Shown piece by piece: positions 18,216 to 28,800 of a stretch of 62,490 bases of DNA. The DNA comes from Magnetococcales bacterium DCbin4. Its GTDB lineage: Bacteria; Pseudomonadota; Magnetococcia; Magnetococcales; UBA8363. A program made the position numbers and the translations under genes. Each line of letters opens with the position of its first letter. Positions within the stretch are counted from its first letter, which is position 1. Location of the stretch: contig PEAN01000017.1 of the NCBI GenBank assembly GCA_002753735.1, positions 1-62,490 on the forward strand, given 5' to 3'. The notes under the pieces were generated by a model, which saw only the letters and a program-made list of their open reading frames with translations, was not told the DNA's origin and did not search any database.

Positions 18216-19484
18216 TTATCCTCCCTGCCCAAGGAATTCAAGCACAACCTTTGCCTGGGTCATGATACGGTCAGGGTGGATCGTTGGATGCACCGGCAGG
18301 AAGTGGACCTCACGAACCGCCTGCCGGGCATGCGGGGTTTCCCGGGCAATGTCGGCAAAGATGGGCATGGTTGAACAACAGGGCAACAAGGTGGTGGTCA
18401 GATCGACGCCATGTTGTGCCATGAATCGGCGAAATTTCGCTCCTTCGGGGGCGCGAAAGGGAAAACGCCAAAAAACCGGGTACGAACCTTCCAGCAGTTG
18501 CGGCAGCCGGTTTTGGGCAACCGGGGAGAGTTGATTGAGGAGAATGTGGGCATTGTGTCGCCGACGTTCATCCCAATCCATGACCCGGGAGAGGCAGGAG
18601 AGACCCAGCTTCGCCTGGACATCATTGAATTTCCAAAGCCATCGATCGGGCATTTCATGCAGGCGATGCACATGGGGATTGTCCGTCTGCAACTTTCGGA
18701 TGGTTTCGGGATTGCGATGGCTGATCCAGCGGACCAGGGGGAAGGTGAACAGGGAAAAAAGGGATGGTTGCGTCGCCAGGTTGACGATCAGGTTGCGATA
18801 GAGGATGGCACGCAGGTGGCTTTTGCTGACGGGTGGCAGCAGATCGGCTTGTTGGCGCACGCGTTGAAGTATTTCCGGATCCTTGGCGATGGCCATCCCG
18901 CCATATCCGGTGGAAACGGCTTTGAGTGAAGAAAGGGAAAAAAAAGCGGCATCCCCAAAGGTGCCCAGTTTTTTTCCTTTCCAGGAGGCGTTATAGGCGT
19001 GAGACACATCTTCCAGCAGGAGCAATCCATGTTGGTGGCACAGGGATTGGATGTGTTCCATGTCCGGGACCAGGCCGAACAGATGGGTGACCAGTACCGC
19101 ACGGGTCTTTGGGGTAATGGCAAGGGCCAACTGATCCGGGTCTATTTGATAGGTACGGGGATCAATATCGACAAAGACCGGTTTGATGCCTCGGATTAAC
19201 AGGACATTGATGATGTCGTGGATGGTAATGGGGGTCATGATGAGTTCGCTGCCCGGAGGTAATTGGCAGGCAGCGATCAGATGGTACAGCGCGGTTCGGG
19301 CATAGGGTTCCGCAACCGCCTTTTCCACCCCCATCATGTCGGCAAATGCCCGTTCAAATTGTTCTACCGGCGTGCCGCTGGCAGAGGATGCAAACGTTAC
19401 GTTGGCCAGGGCGGCCAGGATTTCTGGCAGTTTAAGATAGATTCGTGTTCGTGGAACTCTGTCGTACCAGGGGAGGTGGGTCAT
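18216..19484 (-). CDS. DegT/DnrJ/EryC1/StrS-family PLP aminotransferase
   Basis: This 422-residue type I-fold enzyme has 'FVDIDPRTYQIDPDQL', the PLP-phosphate region 'LLLLEDVSHAYNA' and the putative Schiff-base Lys188 in FSLSSLKAVSTGYGG. DegT-family members transaminate keto-sugars to amino-sugars. The motif around the lysine is unusual compared with the common 'FHPxKxxTTGEGG' form, so the substrate may be atypical. The longest frame begins at a TTG 19 codons earlier; the internal ATG with AGGA upstream is preferred. It is the first gene of the five-gene operon. Confidence 0.85.
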   Translation of the reverse strand: MTHLPWYDRVPRTRIYLKLPEILAALANVTFASSASGTPVEQFERAFADMMGVEKAVAEPYARTALYHLIAACQLPPGSELIMTPITIHDIINVLLIRGIKPVFVDIDPRTYQIDPDQLALAITPKTRAVLVTHLFGLVPDMEHIQSLCHQHGLLLLEDVSHAYNASWKGKKLGTFGDAAFFSLSSLKAVSTGYGGMAIAKDPEILQRVRQQADLLPPVSKSHLRAILYRNLIVNLATQPSLFSLFTFPLVRWISHRNPETIRKLQTDNPHVHRLHEMPDRWLWKFNDVQAKLGLSCLSRVMDWDERRRHNAHILLNQLSPVAQNRLPQLLEGSYPVFWRFPFRAPEGAKFRRFMAQHGVDLTTTLLPCCSTMPIFADIARETPHARQAVREVHFLPVHPTIHPDRIMTQAKVVLEFLGQGG

Positions 19485-19583
19485 CGATGATGATTCCTGA
19501 ACTGGCGGATATGGATCAAGCCCCATTCCTGTCACAGACAATTGGATGGATCAATTGTTCCACCATCAAGGATTTAAATGTTT

Positions 19584-19616
19584 AAGAAGGGTTCAAAACA
19601 CATTTAAACCCTTCTT
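19584..19616 (-). terminator. Hairpin between cyclase gene and glycan operon
   Basis: A 10-bp stem (AAGAAGGGTT pairing with AACCCTTCTT) with a 13-nt loop sits 11 bases beyond the cyclase stop codon. On the coding strand an A/T-rich stretch but no clean T-tract follows, so termination is possible but not certain. It marks a likely boundary between cyclase and aminotransferase transcripts. Confidence 0.4.
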
Positions 19617-19627
19617 ATGGCCCATGA

Positions 19628-21697
19628 TCAACCTTTGGAAGTGAATACGAACACCCCATCCCAATCAGCAGGCGGCGGATTGGAAAGATATTCGGTGCAC
19701 CGTTCCAAATAGGTCTTTGATGGACCATCCCCTGGAATTACCGCCAACGCATTTTCAAAATGGCCAATCGCATCCTTATAGTTTCTGGCACGGTACTGTT
19801 CCAGTCCGGCCGTGTAATGGTTGAGGAGATCAGCCATTTTTCCAGTCACTTCCCCTTTCTTGCCCAGCAACTGGTAAATGATAACCGGCTCTTTCTTGCC
19901 GATCACACGCACGGTATCCAATACCCGGCAGTCGATGTCATCTTTAGCCAGATTGAATGTGGCATCGGAAATCATGGTATCGGAGGCGTAAAACTTGTTG
20001 GCACCCTCCAAACGTGCCGCCAGGTTTACCGCATCACCCATGATGGTATAGTCCATGCGTTGCTTGGACCCCATGTTGCCCACCACCATCCGTCCCGAAT
20101 TGATCCCCATGCGGACCCGCAGTTCCGCCCGCCCTTCCCGGGCAAGACGTTCCCGCAACTGGACCATGTATTGTTGCATTTCGACGGCGGCATGGCAGCA
20201 GAGCGTCGCATGGTTGGGCTGATCCAACGGGGCACCCCAGAAGGCGATAATGGCGTCGCCCTCGAATTTGTCGACCGTTCCGTCGTATTTGGCAATGATG
20301 CCACACATGGCGGTCAGGTATTCGTTGAGCAACTGGACCAATTCCGATGGGGTCAATTTTTCCGAAATCGTGGAAAATCCGGCCACGTCGGAAAAATAGG
20401 CGGTCATGACCCGTTCTTCACCCCCCAGGGAAAGTTTGGAGGGATCCTTGACCAGGATGTCCACCACCTTGGGCGACAAATATTGACCAAAGGCGCCCTT
20501 GATCATTTTTTTCTGGCTCATCTCCTGGAGGTAGTAGCGCATGTTGATGATCATGAAACTCATGATGGCGGCCAGGAGGGCGTAGGACATCGAAAAAACC
20601 AATCCCTGGTGGATGTACACCAGCGTCACCCCGGCCCCCCACAGGCAGATGACCAGGAAGGCGACCAGGACACGCACCGTCGGATGTTTGATGACCCCCA
20701 GAACGACCATGCCCAACATGAGTATCATCGCCACCAACGCCTCCTGGGTGATCGATGCGGGGCGCAACGGCCCCCCCTTGAGCATGGTCTGGATCACATC
20801 GGCAATGATTTCCACCCCATAGACCATCCCCACCGGGGTATCGAACCAGTCGTGTGATACCTCCGAGGTGTCTCCAAGAAGGACAATTCTGTCCTTGACC
20901 GGATAGCTCAGTTCGTAAAGTTCTTCTTCACTTTTCCCTGAAATGTTCAGATAGTCGAGGGCAGAAAATCCTGCCGATTGACTGAGAAAACGACTTCCAT
21001 GGGGGAGGGTGGGGAAATCGATATAGATGTTGTTGAACTGATCCAACGGTATGCTCAGATCGGGTCCGAAGCGGAGCACTCCCGGTGACAGTTCCGGTTC
21101 CACCCCGAGATACATTGCCAACGCCTTGATGGCATAAGGCCAAGCTTTTGCTTTCTCAACGATTTCAGGGTATACCTTCAATCGGGACAGGCTCGTGACC
21201 AAACCACTCTGGGAGCCGATGTTGGTATATCCGTTTTCAGTCACCGCCGCCAGTTCCGCCGTGGGTTGGTTCAGTCGGACAAAGGTGCCGTCATGAATGT
21301 CGGCCTGTGACACCAGCAGGACGGGGGCTGCCTTTTTCAAAGAGGCGGCGGTGGGTTGATCCTCATGATAGGAGCTTGGAAAATCCATCAAAAGGTCGAT
21401 GGCGACCACCCGGGCACCCAGTTCCTTGAGGTTTTCGGCAATTTTGCCGATATCGGTCCGCCGGAGGGGAAAACTTTTATATTCCTTGAAAAACGATTCA
21501 TCCGTGTTGACGAGGACGATTTGTTCCGCAGGGAAACGCATCCGCGCTTCATCCGCATAATTCTGGCGCAGGATATGGCGGAATGAAATGGTCTGTTCTT
21601 CAATCAGCGAGAAAAGTTCAAAATATTCTGCTGGGATGGCAATGAGAAAAAATAGAATGGTCGCGATAATATCGTAACGTTGGAAGATTTTGTTCAT
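19628..21697 (-). CDS. CHASE2-domain class III adenylate/guanylate cyclase
   Basis: This 689-residue protein has an N-terminal TM helix, an extracytoplasmic CHASE2 sensor domain (about 35-310) and three further TM helices (about 320-400). A class III cyclase catalytic domain follows (about 430-610). Metal-binding Asp437 (FSDVAGFS) and Asp481 (FEGDAIIAFWG) are visible, as is the 'VRMGINSGRMVVGNMG' segment. A short TPR-like C-terminal tail follows. It would make cAMP from ATP in response to an extracytoplasmic cue; cGMP cannot be excluded. The 1225-residue tandem-CNB protein about 25 kb away is a possible effector. Confidence 0.9.
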   Translation of the reverse strand: MNKIFQRYDIIATILFFLIAIPAEYFELFSLIEEQTISFRHILRQNYADEARMRFPAEQIVLVNTDESFFKEYKSFPLRRTDIGKIAENLKELGARVVAIDLLMDFPSSYHEDQPTAASLKKAAPVLLVSQADIHDGTFVRLNQPTAELAAVTENGYTNIGSQSGLVTSLSRLKVYPEIVEKAKAWPYAIKALAMYLGVEPELSPGVLRFGPDLSIPLDQFNNIYIDFPTLPHGSRFLSQSAGFSALDYLNISGKSEEELYELSYPVKDRIVLLGDTSEVSHDWFDTPVGMVYGVEIIADVIQTMLKGGPLRPASITQEALVAMILMLGMVVLGVIKHPTVRVLVAFLVICLWGAGVTLVYIHQGLVFSMSYALLAAIMSFMIINMRYYLQEMSQKKMIKGAFGQYLSPKVVDILVKDPSKLSLGGEERVMTAYFSDVAGFSTISEKLTPSELVQLLNEYLTAMCGIIAKYDGTVDKFEGDAIIAFWGAPLDQPNHATLCCHAAVEMQQYMVQLRERLAREGRAELRVRMGINSGRMVVGNMGSKQRMDYTIMGDAVNLAARLEGANKFYASDTMISDATFNLAKDDIDCRVLDTVRVIGKKEPVIIYQLLGKKGEVTGKMADLLNHYTAGLEQYRARNYKDAIGHFENALAVIPGDGPSKTYLERCTEYLSNPPPADWDGVFVFTSKG

Positions 21698-21856
21698 GAC
21701 CCGGTTGTTCTCCGATGGGTACGGACTGGTACAATACCAATATTTTCGAAGAGGTACGAAAGTAAAGGCTTAATTTTGAGACGATATTGTGGACAATTTT
21801 TGATGCAATCGCAATGACAATCCCCTGGGTTTGCAATGAAAAGAACGAAAGCGCAC

Positions 21857-22681
21857 TCATTTTTTCTGTTGACAATCAGGGCAGAAAGGACTTGCACGCC
21901 CTCCCAGGCGCAAAGCTGCGATTGGGGTGCTACAGATCGGGCAGGGGGTTCCTTCGCGTCCATAAAGACGCAGGGATTGTTGAAAATAGCCGGGCCGACC
22001 ATCGCTATGACGAAAATCGCGCAAGGTCGTTCCCCCCCGGGCAATGGCTGCGGTCAACCGATCCTTGATGGCCAGTGCCAGCCGGTGACATTCCTCCGGG
22101 GTCAGGGTGGTTGCCGGGCGTAATGGATGGAGGCGGGCCTGAAACAACGATTCCACGGCGTAGATGTTGCCGATGCCCGCGATGATCCGGCCATCCATCA
22201 ACACGGTTTTGATGGGTCGTTTCCGGTGATGGATCAATGCATGAAGCGCTTGGCCGTCGAAGGTCTCCGCCAGGGGTTCCGGTCCCAGATGGCGTAATAC
22301 CTCATGTCCCAGTGGATCGGATCCACCCCATAATACGGCGCCAAACCGTCGGGGATCGGTCAGGCGCAATCCCTGGCCTGAATCCAGTAATACATCGATG
22401 TGGTCATGGGGGCCGGGGGCCGCATCCACGGAGACCATCCGCAGGACGCCGCTCATGCCCAAATGAACGATCACCCATCCCGCTCCGGTCTCCAGGAGCA
22501 GGTATTTGGCCCGGCGTGCAATCTGGATGATTCGGGTACCGGGCAGTTTTTCAACAAGCATCCGGTCTGGCACCGGCCAGCGCAGATCGGTTCGGCGGAC
22601 GATCACGCCTCTGATCCGCCTCCCTGCCAGAACGCCCATGAGTCCGCGACACAGGGTTTCCACTTCCGGCAATTCTGGCAT
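21857..22681 (-). CDS. mutM: Formamidopyrimidine-DNA glycosylase (Fpg)
   Basis: This 274-residue bifunctional glycosylase/AP lyase removes 8-oxoguanine and formamidopyrimidines. The start was set at the ATG that yields an N-terminal MPELPEVET, because Pro (after Met removal) is the catalytic nucleophile; the longer frame adds six residues and would abolish this. Glu in PELPE, the Lys/Asn H2TH helices and a C-terminal zinc finger (CPIC...CPDC) are complete. It is divergent from tatA. Confidence 0.96.
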   Translation of the reverse strand: MPELPEVETLCRGLMGVLAGRRIRGVIVRRTDLRWPVPDRMLVEKLPGTRIIQIARRAKYLLLETGAGWVIVHLGMSGVLRMVSVDAAPGPHDHIDVLLDSGQGLRLTDPRRFGAVLWGGSDPLGHEVLRHLGPEPLAETFDGQALHALIHHRKRPIKTVLMDGRIIAGIGNIYAVESLFQARLHPLRPATTLTPEECHRLALAIKDRLTAAIARGGTTLRDFRHSDGRPGYFQQSLRLYGREGTPCPICSTPIAALRLGGRASPFCPDCQQKK

Positions 22682-22718
22682 TCGAGGGTCCCCTTTCAAT
22701 TTTTTATTTGTACCGGGT

Positions 22719-22747
22719 TTGCGTCTTCACCGGCATTATTGTAAACT
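22719..22747 (+). promoter_or_regulatory. Possible sigma70-type promoter upstream of tatA
   Basis: TTGCGT and TAAACT boxes are separated by 17 bases, about 85 bases before the tatA start and within the mutM-tatA divergent gap. Both boxes match consensus at four of six positions, so this is weak. Confidence 0.3.
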
Positions 22748-22833
22748 TGTTGCTTTCGCGATTTGCTCGGGTGTCTGCCGACGGGTCGTTGTTTCACCCA
22801 TGTGTAAGGTCAACGTGCAAGGAGTTCAAGGTC

Positions 22834-23046
22834 ATGTTCGGACTGGGTACTTCGGAATTGATCATCATTCTGGTGATTGTCCTGGTGGTGTTTGGTGCGG
22901 GTAAGTTGCCGAAAGTCATGAAAGATCTTGGCAAGGGGGTGAAAAGTTTCAAGGATGCCATGACGGAAAAGGATGAAGTGGTCGATGCTGTGACCCCGAA
23001 CAAAATGGTCGATGTTGAGGTGACCACCAAAAAGGAAAACACCTGA
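22834..23046 (+). CDS. tatA: Twin-arginine translocase subunit TatA
   Basis: A 70-residue protein with the TatA plan: a short N-terminal TM helix (about 7-23) with the FGLGTSELI entry, a 'GAGKLPKVMKDLGKG' amphipathic helix and a charged tail. It forms the protein-conducting oligomer that moves folded proteins. The AAGGAG Shine-Dalgarno fixes the ATG; a longer frame runs upstream but lacks one. It is the first gene of tatA-tatB-tatC-rnj-ftsK. Confidence 0.93.
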   Translation: MFGLGTSELIIILVIVLVVFGAGKLPKVMKDLGKGVKSFKDAMTEKDEVVDAVTPNKMVDVEVTTKKENT

Positions 23047-23080
23047 CTCGGTGTCAATGACATTCCGATGGAGTTCGCCC

Positions 23081-23398
23081 ATGTTGGGTATGGGATGGAT
23101 TGAAATTTTTGTGGTCATTGTCGTTGCCCTGCTCGTGATCGGACCGGAAAGCCTTCCCGAGGTCGCCCGGTCCCTGGCCAAGGGGTTGCGTCAGGTGCAG
23201 CGGATCGTCGCTGAAGTTCGCGACAGCATCAATCTGGATGAATTCGAACGGCGGCATCCCCCGAAAACAACGGTCCATCCAGAGGATCCACCCTTGCCAC
23301 GGGTGACGGGGATTGCGGATTCCGAGGATACGATCACGCCGTCGCTTCCGGCTCAGAAAACAACGATCAACAAATCCGACGCCACACCCATGCCATGA
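23081..23398 (+). CDS. tatB: Twin-arginine translocase subunit TatB
   Basis: A 105-residue protein with an N-terminal TM helix holding the 'GWIEIFVVIVVALLV' segment and its conserved Glu, a 'GPESLPEVARSLAKG' amphipathic helix and a polar tail. TatB works with TatC as signal-peptide receptor. The ATG with GGAG seven bases upstream was chosen over one ten codons earlier. The stop overlaps the tatC start by four bases (ATGA), implying coupled translation. Confidence 0.92.
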   Translation: MLGMGWIEIFVVIVVALLVIGPESLPEVARSLAKGLRQVQRIVAEVRDSINLDEFERRHPPKTTVHPEDPPLPRVTGIADSEDTITPSLPAQKTTINKSDATPMP

Positions 23399-24153
23399 CC
23401 CAGGAACTCGATGACAAAGCCCCTCTGCTGGACCATTTGATCGAACTGAGGCGGCGGATCGCCAACTCGGTCCTTGCGGTACTGGCGGGTTTCATTGTCT
23501 GCTATTCCTTTGCCGAGGAGGTGTTCGCGTTCCTGGTCGCGCCTCTGCGGCAGGTGCTTGGACCCGATGCCAAGATGATCTATACCGGATTGCATGAAGC
23601 CTTCTTCACCTATATGAAGGTTTCCTTCTATGCCGGACTGTTCCTTGCCGTTCCCGTGATCCTCTCACAGCTATGGCTGTTCGTGGCACCCGGTCTTTAC
23701 AAGCATGAAAAAAAGTTTTTCATGCCGTTTTTGTTCATCACCCCCATCTTGTTCTTTGCCGGTGGCGCGTTGGCGTATGAGTTTGTATTTCCTTTGGCAT
23801 TCAAGTTTTTTTTAAGCTTTGCCTCTCCTGAAATCGAGGCGTTGCCATCGCTCAAGGAATACCTGAGCCTGGTCATGACCCTGATATTTTCGTTTGGATT
23901 GGTATTTGAATTGCCCGTGGGGATCCTCCTCCTGATCAAGGCGGGTGCGGTCAGTACGGCATCGTTGGTGGCCAAACGAAAATATTTCATCGTGTTCGCC
24001 TTTATTGCCGGGGGGATTCTGACCCCTCCCGATCCTTTTTCCCAGATCATGCTGGCCGTTCCCATTCTTCTCCTCTACGAAGTATCGATCATTCTGGGAC
24101 GATATTTGGAAAAGTCACGGGTGCTTGATGAGACCCGGGCCGAGGAAGCGTGA
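23395..24153 (+). CDS. tatC: Twin-arginine translocase subunit TatC
   Basis: A 252-residue inner-membrane protein with six predicted TM helices. The N-terminal 'LLDHLIELRRRIANS' motif is the hallmark of TatC. It is the receptor for the RR signal peptide. It overlaps tatB by four bases and is followed three bases later by rnj. A candidate substrate in this window is the exported carbonic anhydrase at 53 kb. Confidence 0.96.
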   Translation: MTQELDDKAPLLDHLIELRRRIANSVLAVLAGFIVCYSFAEEVFAFLVAPLRQVLGPDAKMIYTGLHEAFFTYMKVSFYAGLFLAVPVILSQLWLFVAPGLYKHEKKFFMPFLFITPILFFAGGALAYEFVFPLAFKFFLSFASPEIEALPSLKEYLSLVMTLIFSFGLVFELPVGILLLIKAGAVSTASLVAKRKYFIVFAFIAGGILTPPDPFSQIMLAVPILLLYEVSIILGRYLEKSRVLDETRAEEA

Positions 24154-24156
24154 TCG

Positions 24157-25833
24157 ATGGGTGCTACCGGACCCTTGGAGATCATCCCCTTGGGAGGTCT
24201 TGGCGAAATTGGCATGAACCTTCTGGTTTATGGCTATGACAACAAACTGTTGATCGTCGATTGCGGTCTGGCGTTTCCGGGAGGCGATGCCCCGGGGGTT
24301 GATGTCATCATCCCTGACGTTGGTTTTCTCATCGAAAACCGGGACCGGGTGGTTGGTTTCGTCCTGACCCATGGCCATGAAGATCATATGGGGGCCATGC
24401 CTTACGTCTGGCCCAATATCGAAGGCCCGATCTATGGCAGCGCCATGACCCTGGGATTGCTCCGGGGCAAGTTTCGGGAACATCGTTTGTTGGAGAAGGC
24501 GACGCTCATCGAAGTTGGCAACCGGCAGCCGTTTCAGGTCGGTCCTTTCAATCTGTGTATGATCCAGGTCTCCCATTCCATCGTCGATTCTTCCGCTCTG
24601 GCCATCAAAACACCCTTGGGAACGGTCATCCACACCGGTGATTTCAAGATTGACCACACCCCGGTGGATCAGCGACCTACCGATCTTTATTCGTTCGCCC
24701 GCCATGGGGAAAGCGGTGTCCTGGCGCTTCTGTCCGATTCGACCAATATCAATCGCCGGGGCGCCACCGTGACGGAACAGGTGGTCTCGGAGGCACTTTC
24801 CAAGGTGTTTGCCAAGGCAACGGGGTTGATCATCGTGGCCACCTTTGCCTCCAACATTCAGCGGATTCAACAGATCTTCGATGCGGCAGCGGGGGTTGGA
24901 CGCAAGGTGGTGATCAGCGGTCGTTCCATGCAGACCAACATCGAGGTGGCGCGTGGGCTTAAATTTTTGCGGATTCCGGAGGGGATGATCCTTGATGTCC
25001 GCTCATTTTCGCATCATGAACGCAAGGAGATGGTGGTTCTTTCTTCTGGCAGCCAGGGTGAGCACAATTCCTCCCTGTCGCGCATCGCGCATGGCGAACA
25101 TCGTGACATCGACATTCGTCCCGGCGATACCGTTGTCCTTTCTTCACGGTTCATTCCCGGCAATGAACAGACCATCTGGGGCTTGGTCAACCGCATGTCG
25201 CGTGCGGGTGCCGAGGTGATCCACGAATACAACCTGCCGGAAATCCATGTGTCGGGACATGCCCCCCAGGAAGATCTCAAACTGATGCTGGCATTGACCC
25301 GACCCAAATACTTCATCCCGATTCACGGTGAAATTCGGCATCTGCACAGCCATCGCGCCCTTGCCATCCAGATGGGGGTTGCCCCGGAACATGCCTTGGT
25401 GGTGGAAAATGGTCAGAGGGTGACGATTGGTGAGGATGGCATGGCCATCGACGGTCAGGTTCCCTCGGGCCGTGTCTTTGTCGATGGCAAGGGGATCGGC
25501 GACATCAGCGATATCGTTTTGCGGGATCGTCGGCATCTGTCCGAGGATGGATTGGTGGTGGTGGTTCTGGTGGTGGAAAAAAGTACGGGGAATATCCTTC
25601 AACGTCCAGAATTGTTGACACGGGGTGTGATCTACGAGGAGGACAATCGCCTTTTGCTGGAACAGGCCAAGGAATCAGTGGAAGAGGCATTGCGTCTGGG
25701 ACCCCGAGGGATGGATTTCGCCGAAGATGAAGGAGCGGGACCCATGGAGCTGGCTCAGCGGGCTGTTCGGCGGTTCTTCAAGAGAAAACTGGGGCGCAGA
25801 CCGGCGGTGATTCCTCTGGTCATGGAAATGTAG
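24157..25833 (+). CDS. rnj: Ribonuclease J (metallo-beta-lactamase/beta-CASP RNase)
   Basis: This 558-residue ribonuclease has the metal-binding motif HGHEDHMG at about residues 72-79, further ligands ('HTGDFKIDH', 'LSDSTNINR') and the beta-CASP 'HVSGHAPQEDL' and 'PIHGEIRHLHSH' motifs. RNase J has endonucleolytic and 5'-3' exonucleolytic activity in RNA processing. It is typical of alphaproteobacteria and Gram-positives, which supports the taxonomic guess. The start overlaps nothing and follows tatC by three bases. Confidence 0.94.
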   Translation: MGATGPLEIIPLGGLGEIGMNLLVYGYDNKLLIVDCGLAFPGGDAPGVDVIIPDVGFLIENRDRVVGFVLTHGHEDHMGAMPYVWPNIEGPIYGSAMTLGLLRGKFREHRLLEKATLIEVGNRQPFQVGPFNLCMIQVSHSIVDSSALAIKTPLGTVIHTGDFKIDHTPVDQRPTDLYSFARHGESGVLALLSDSTNINRRGATVTEQVVSEALSKVFAKATGLIIVATFASNIQRIQQIFDAAAGVGRKVVISGRSMQTNIEVARGLKFLRIPEGMILDVRSFSHHERKEMVVLSSGSQGEHNSSLSRIAHGEHRDIDIRPGDTVVLSSRFIPGNEQTIWGLVNRMSRAGAEVIHEYNLPEIHVSGHAPQEDLKLMLALTRPKYFIPIHGEIRHLHSHRALAIQMGVAPEHALVVENGQRVTIGEDGMAIDGQVPSGRVFVDGKGIGDISDIVLRDRRHLSEDGLVVVVLVVEKSTGNILQRPELLTRGVIYEEDNRLLLEQAKESVEEALRLGPRGMDFAEDEGAGPMELAQRAVRRFFKRKLGRRPAVIPLVMEM

Positions 25834-25841
25834 GGCGGATC

Positions 25842-28800
25842 ATGGCGCGGAAAAAGAACAAGTCAACTGAACAGGAACAGCAGGCTCTGGAGCTTCGCCG
25901 GCTCGTGTTGCGTGAAGGGACGGCGGTGGTGTTGATCGGCGTGACCGCCTATCTGGCTCTGGCGCTCTTTTCCTATAACGTTCATGATCCTTCGTTCAAT
26001 AATACCGGGAATGGTCAAATCGCCAATCTGGGCGGGGTGGCTGGTGCCTATCTGGCTGATTTCCTTCTGCAATTGTTTGGCTATTCCGCGGCATGGATCC
26101 CGATTTTCCTGGGATTCACCGCCTATCTGAACCTGCGTCGCTCCCCGACGGGTCTTCTTTGGGAACAGATTGCCACCATGCCCATGCTGGCGGTGGTCAC
26201 CGCCATTTTGTCGGTCATGTTTCATTGGGGCGAAACGGCTTCCATGCCGGCGGGTCCTGGAGGTTTGGCGGGAATGATGGTGACCAAGGCATTGGTGCAA
26301 ACCTTGGGGCATTGGGGTGCCTTGTTGTTGCTTTCGACCCTGGGTCTGCTCTCCTTCCTGGTCCTGACCCGGTTTTCCCTGTTTGGCATTCTGATTGGAA
26401 TCAAGGTTGTGGTGATGGCAGTGTTCAACGGGATCGCGTCGCGACTGCGGGCGAAGGAACTTCCGGAACAGGCCGCTTCCGACCTCTCATCGACCGATGC
26501 CAGGGATACGATGGTTGCTCATGTCGATGTGAAGGCGACGGAAATTCCCCCGTTCCGTTTTCGCGACATGAAGATTCCAGAAACTCCGACGCCCCGCTTT
26601 CGTGATCTGAACACATCGGAACCATCCGATATCGTACCTGATAGCGTGTCGGATGCGACGGAGCCCGGGGATGTCCATCTTTTGGACAGGGAAATCGATG
26701 AATTATCCGCTCCGGAATTGGACGTCCGCCAGGAGCGTGTCATGGATTGGGGGGTTCAGGAGGAATCCGTACCTGAGTTCACGGTCAGGAACTCCCGGGA
26801 TTTGGAAGTGCGACCTGAGCGTGTCATGGGTCCAAGTGCTCAGGAGGTGCCTGATCCCGTATTTGAGGTCAGGGAACCCCAGGGGTTGGATGTGCAACTC
26901 CAGGAACCGGATCCAGAGGAACCGGCCCCGGCAGAACCGGATGGGCTGCGGGCTTCGCATGTTTCTGACCTTCCGACTCTGGACGACATGCGCATGTCAG
27001 AGCGGCCTCCCGGGTTTGACCCGGCACTGCGCGACGATGAGCATGACCAGGAGTCGTCGTATGCTTCTCCACGTTTGGGGCCGGGGAAATTCCTGGCTCC
27101 CGTCGCGGGACTCGTGATCGATTCCGTTGACAGGATGACTTCGCTGCTGAAAAAAGCGGATAAAAAGGTCGATCAATCCTTGGAGGAGATGGCCCCCGTC
27201 AATGAAAGTCCGGTGCGGATGGTTCAACAACCGTTCGTTCGCCAGGAACCGGATCTGGATGATGATGTGGAGGATGATGAACCGGTCGGTGATTCGCGAA
27301 AATATTATGATTCCGACAGGGGGGCGGGTTCGTTTGCCGGTTCGTTTGCCAATGACGCGCAAAAAGTGACTGCCGACCGGGTATCCTCCCGGTGGGATGA
27401 TGTTGTCACCGGGGAGGAAATGCCATCGCGGGTGTCCCCGGAGCAGCAGGCGCATGACGGGGATATGGAGCCTTCATCCGTTGCGTCCCGTTCCGAGACC
27501 GAATCTGAATTTGAATCTGAATCCCAGATGGCCGCTCCCGAAACCAGATCGTGGATCGCCGCCGCATTGGCGTTGAAACGGGAACCGTCGATGGATACCG
27601 AAGGAGAACTGCCGCAGTCATCTCCAGGGCCGAATGGGTATGCTTCGGGGGTGAATGGATTGCCGCAGCCCGACCTGACGCCATTTTCATCTTCCCGAAC
27701 CACCGGTGCCGGACCTGCTGGAATGGCGGTGGTTGAAATGGATGACCAGGAGGGAGAGGGGATTGAAGAAGATTCTGATTTCATGGTGTCAGGGGAACGC
27801 GATGATCGATCACCGGTGGGTCCGGCGATGGACGATGAAGAGGAGGAAGACGAAGGCTTACCCGCGTCCATGGTGTGTGGTGCATCGACCGGGATGGGAA
27901 CGGATCCTCCCGTACCGTTGCCGCCGTTGGATCTCCTGGAAAAACCAACCAAGGGTGCGAGTGAAATTGATCGGGATTATTTAACGCAACAGGCTCGGTT
28001 GCTGGAATTGAAGCTGGCCGATTTCAAGATCAAGGGGCAGATCACCGATGTGATTCCGGGTCCGGTGGTGACCACGTTTGAATTCGATCCCGCACCCGGT
28101 TTGCGTGCATCGAAGGTGATTGCGGTTTCGGATGATCTGGCGCGTTCGATTTTGTCGCCATCGGTCCGGGTGGTGGGGAATATTCCCGGAAAAAACGTGA
28201 TCGGCGTCGAAGTTCCCAATCAGGTCCGCAATACCGTCTATCTGCGGGAGGTGCTGGAATCGGAGCAGTTCATTCGTACCGGTCATCCTTTGGCGGTTGC
28301 CCTGGGTTCGGACATCACCGGCAATCCGGTGGTGGCCAATCTGGCCAAAATGCCGCATCTGCTCGTGGCTGGAACAACCGGTTCGGGGAAATCGGTGGCG
28401 TTGAATGCCATGATCTGCTCCATGCTGTTCAGTGCCCGTCCTGATCAGGTGCGGTTTCTCATGGTCGATCCCAAGATGTTGGAACTCTCCGTATATGAAG
28501 GGATTCCCCATCTTCTGGCCCCCGTGGTCACCGATGTGCACAAGGCGGCCAATCTGCTCAAATGGGCGGTACTGGAAATGGAGGAACGCTATCGCCTGAT
28601 GTCCGAGGTGGGGGTGCGGAGCCTGGAAAATTACAATCGCAGAATGCAACAATGCCTGGAGAACGGAGAGCAGCCGACGCGCAGGGTCAAGGTGGGATTC
28701 GATCCGGAAACGGGGGCACCGGTCGAACAGGAAGAACCGATCCCGCTGGTTGCCAAACCGTTGATCGTGATTGTCATCGATGAATTGGCCGATTTGATGA

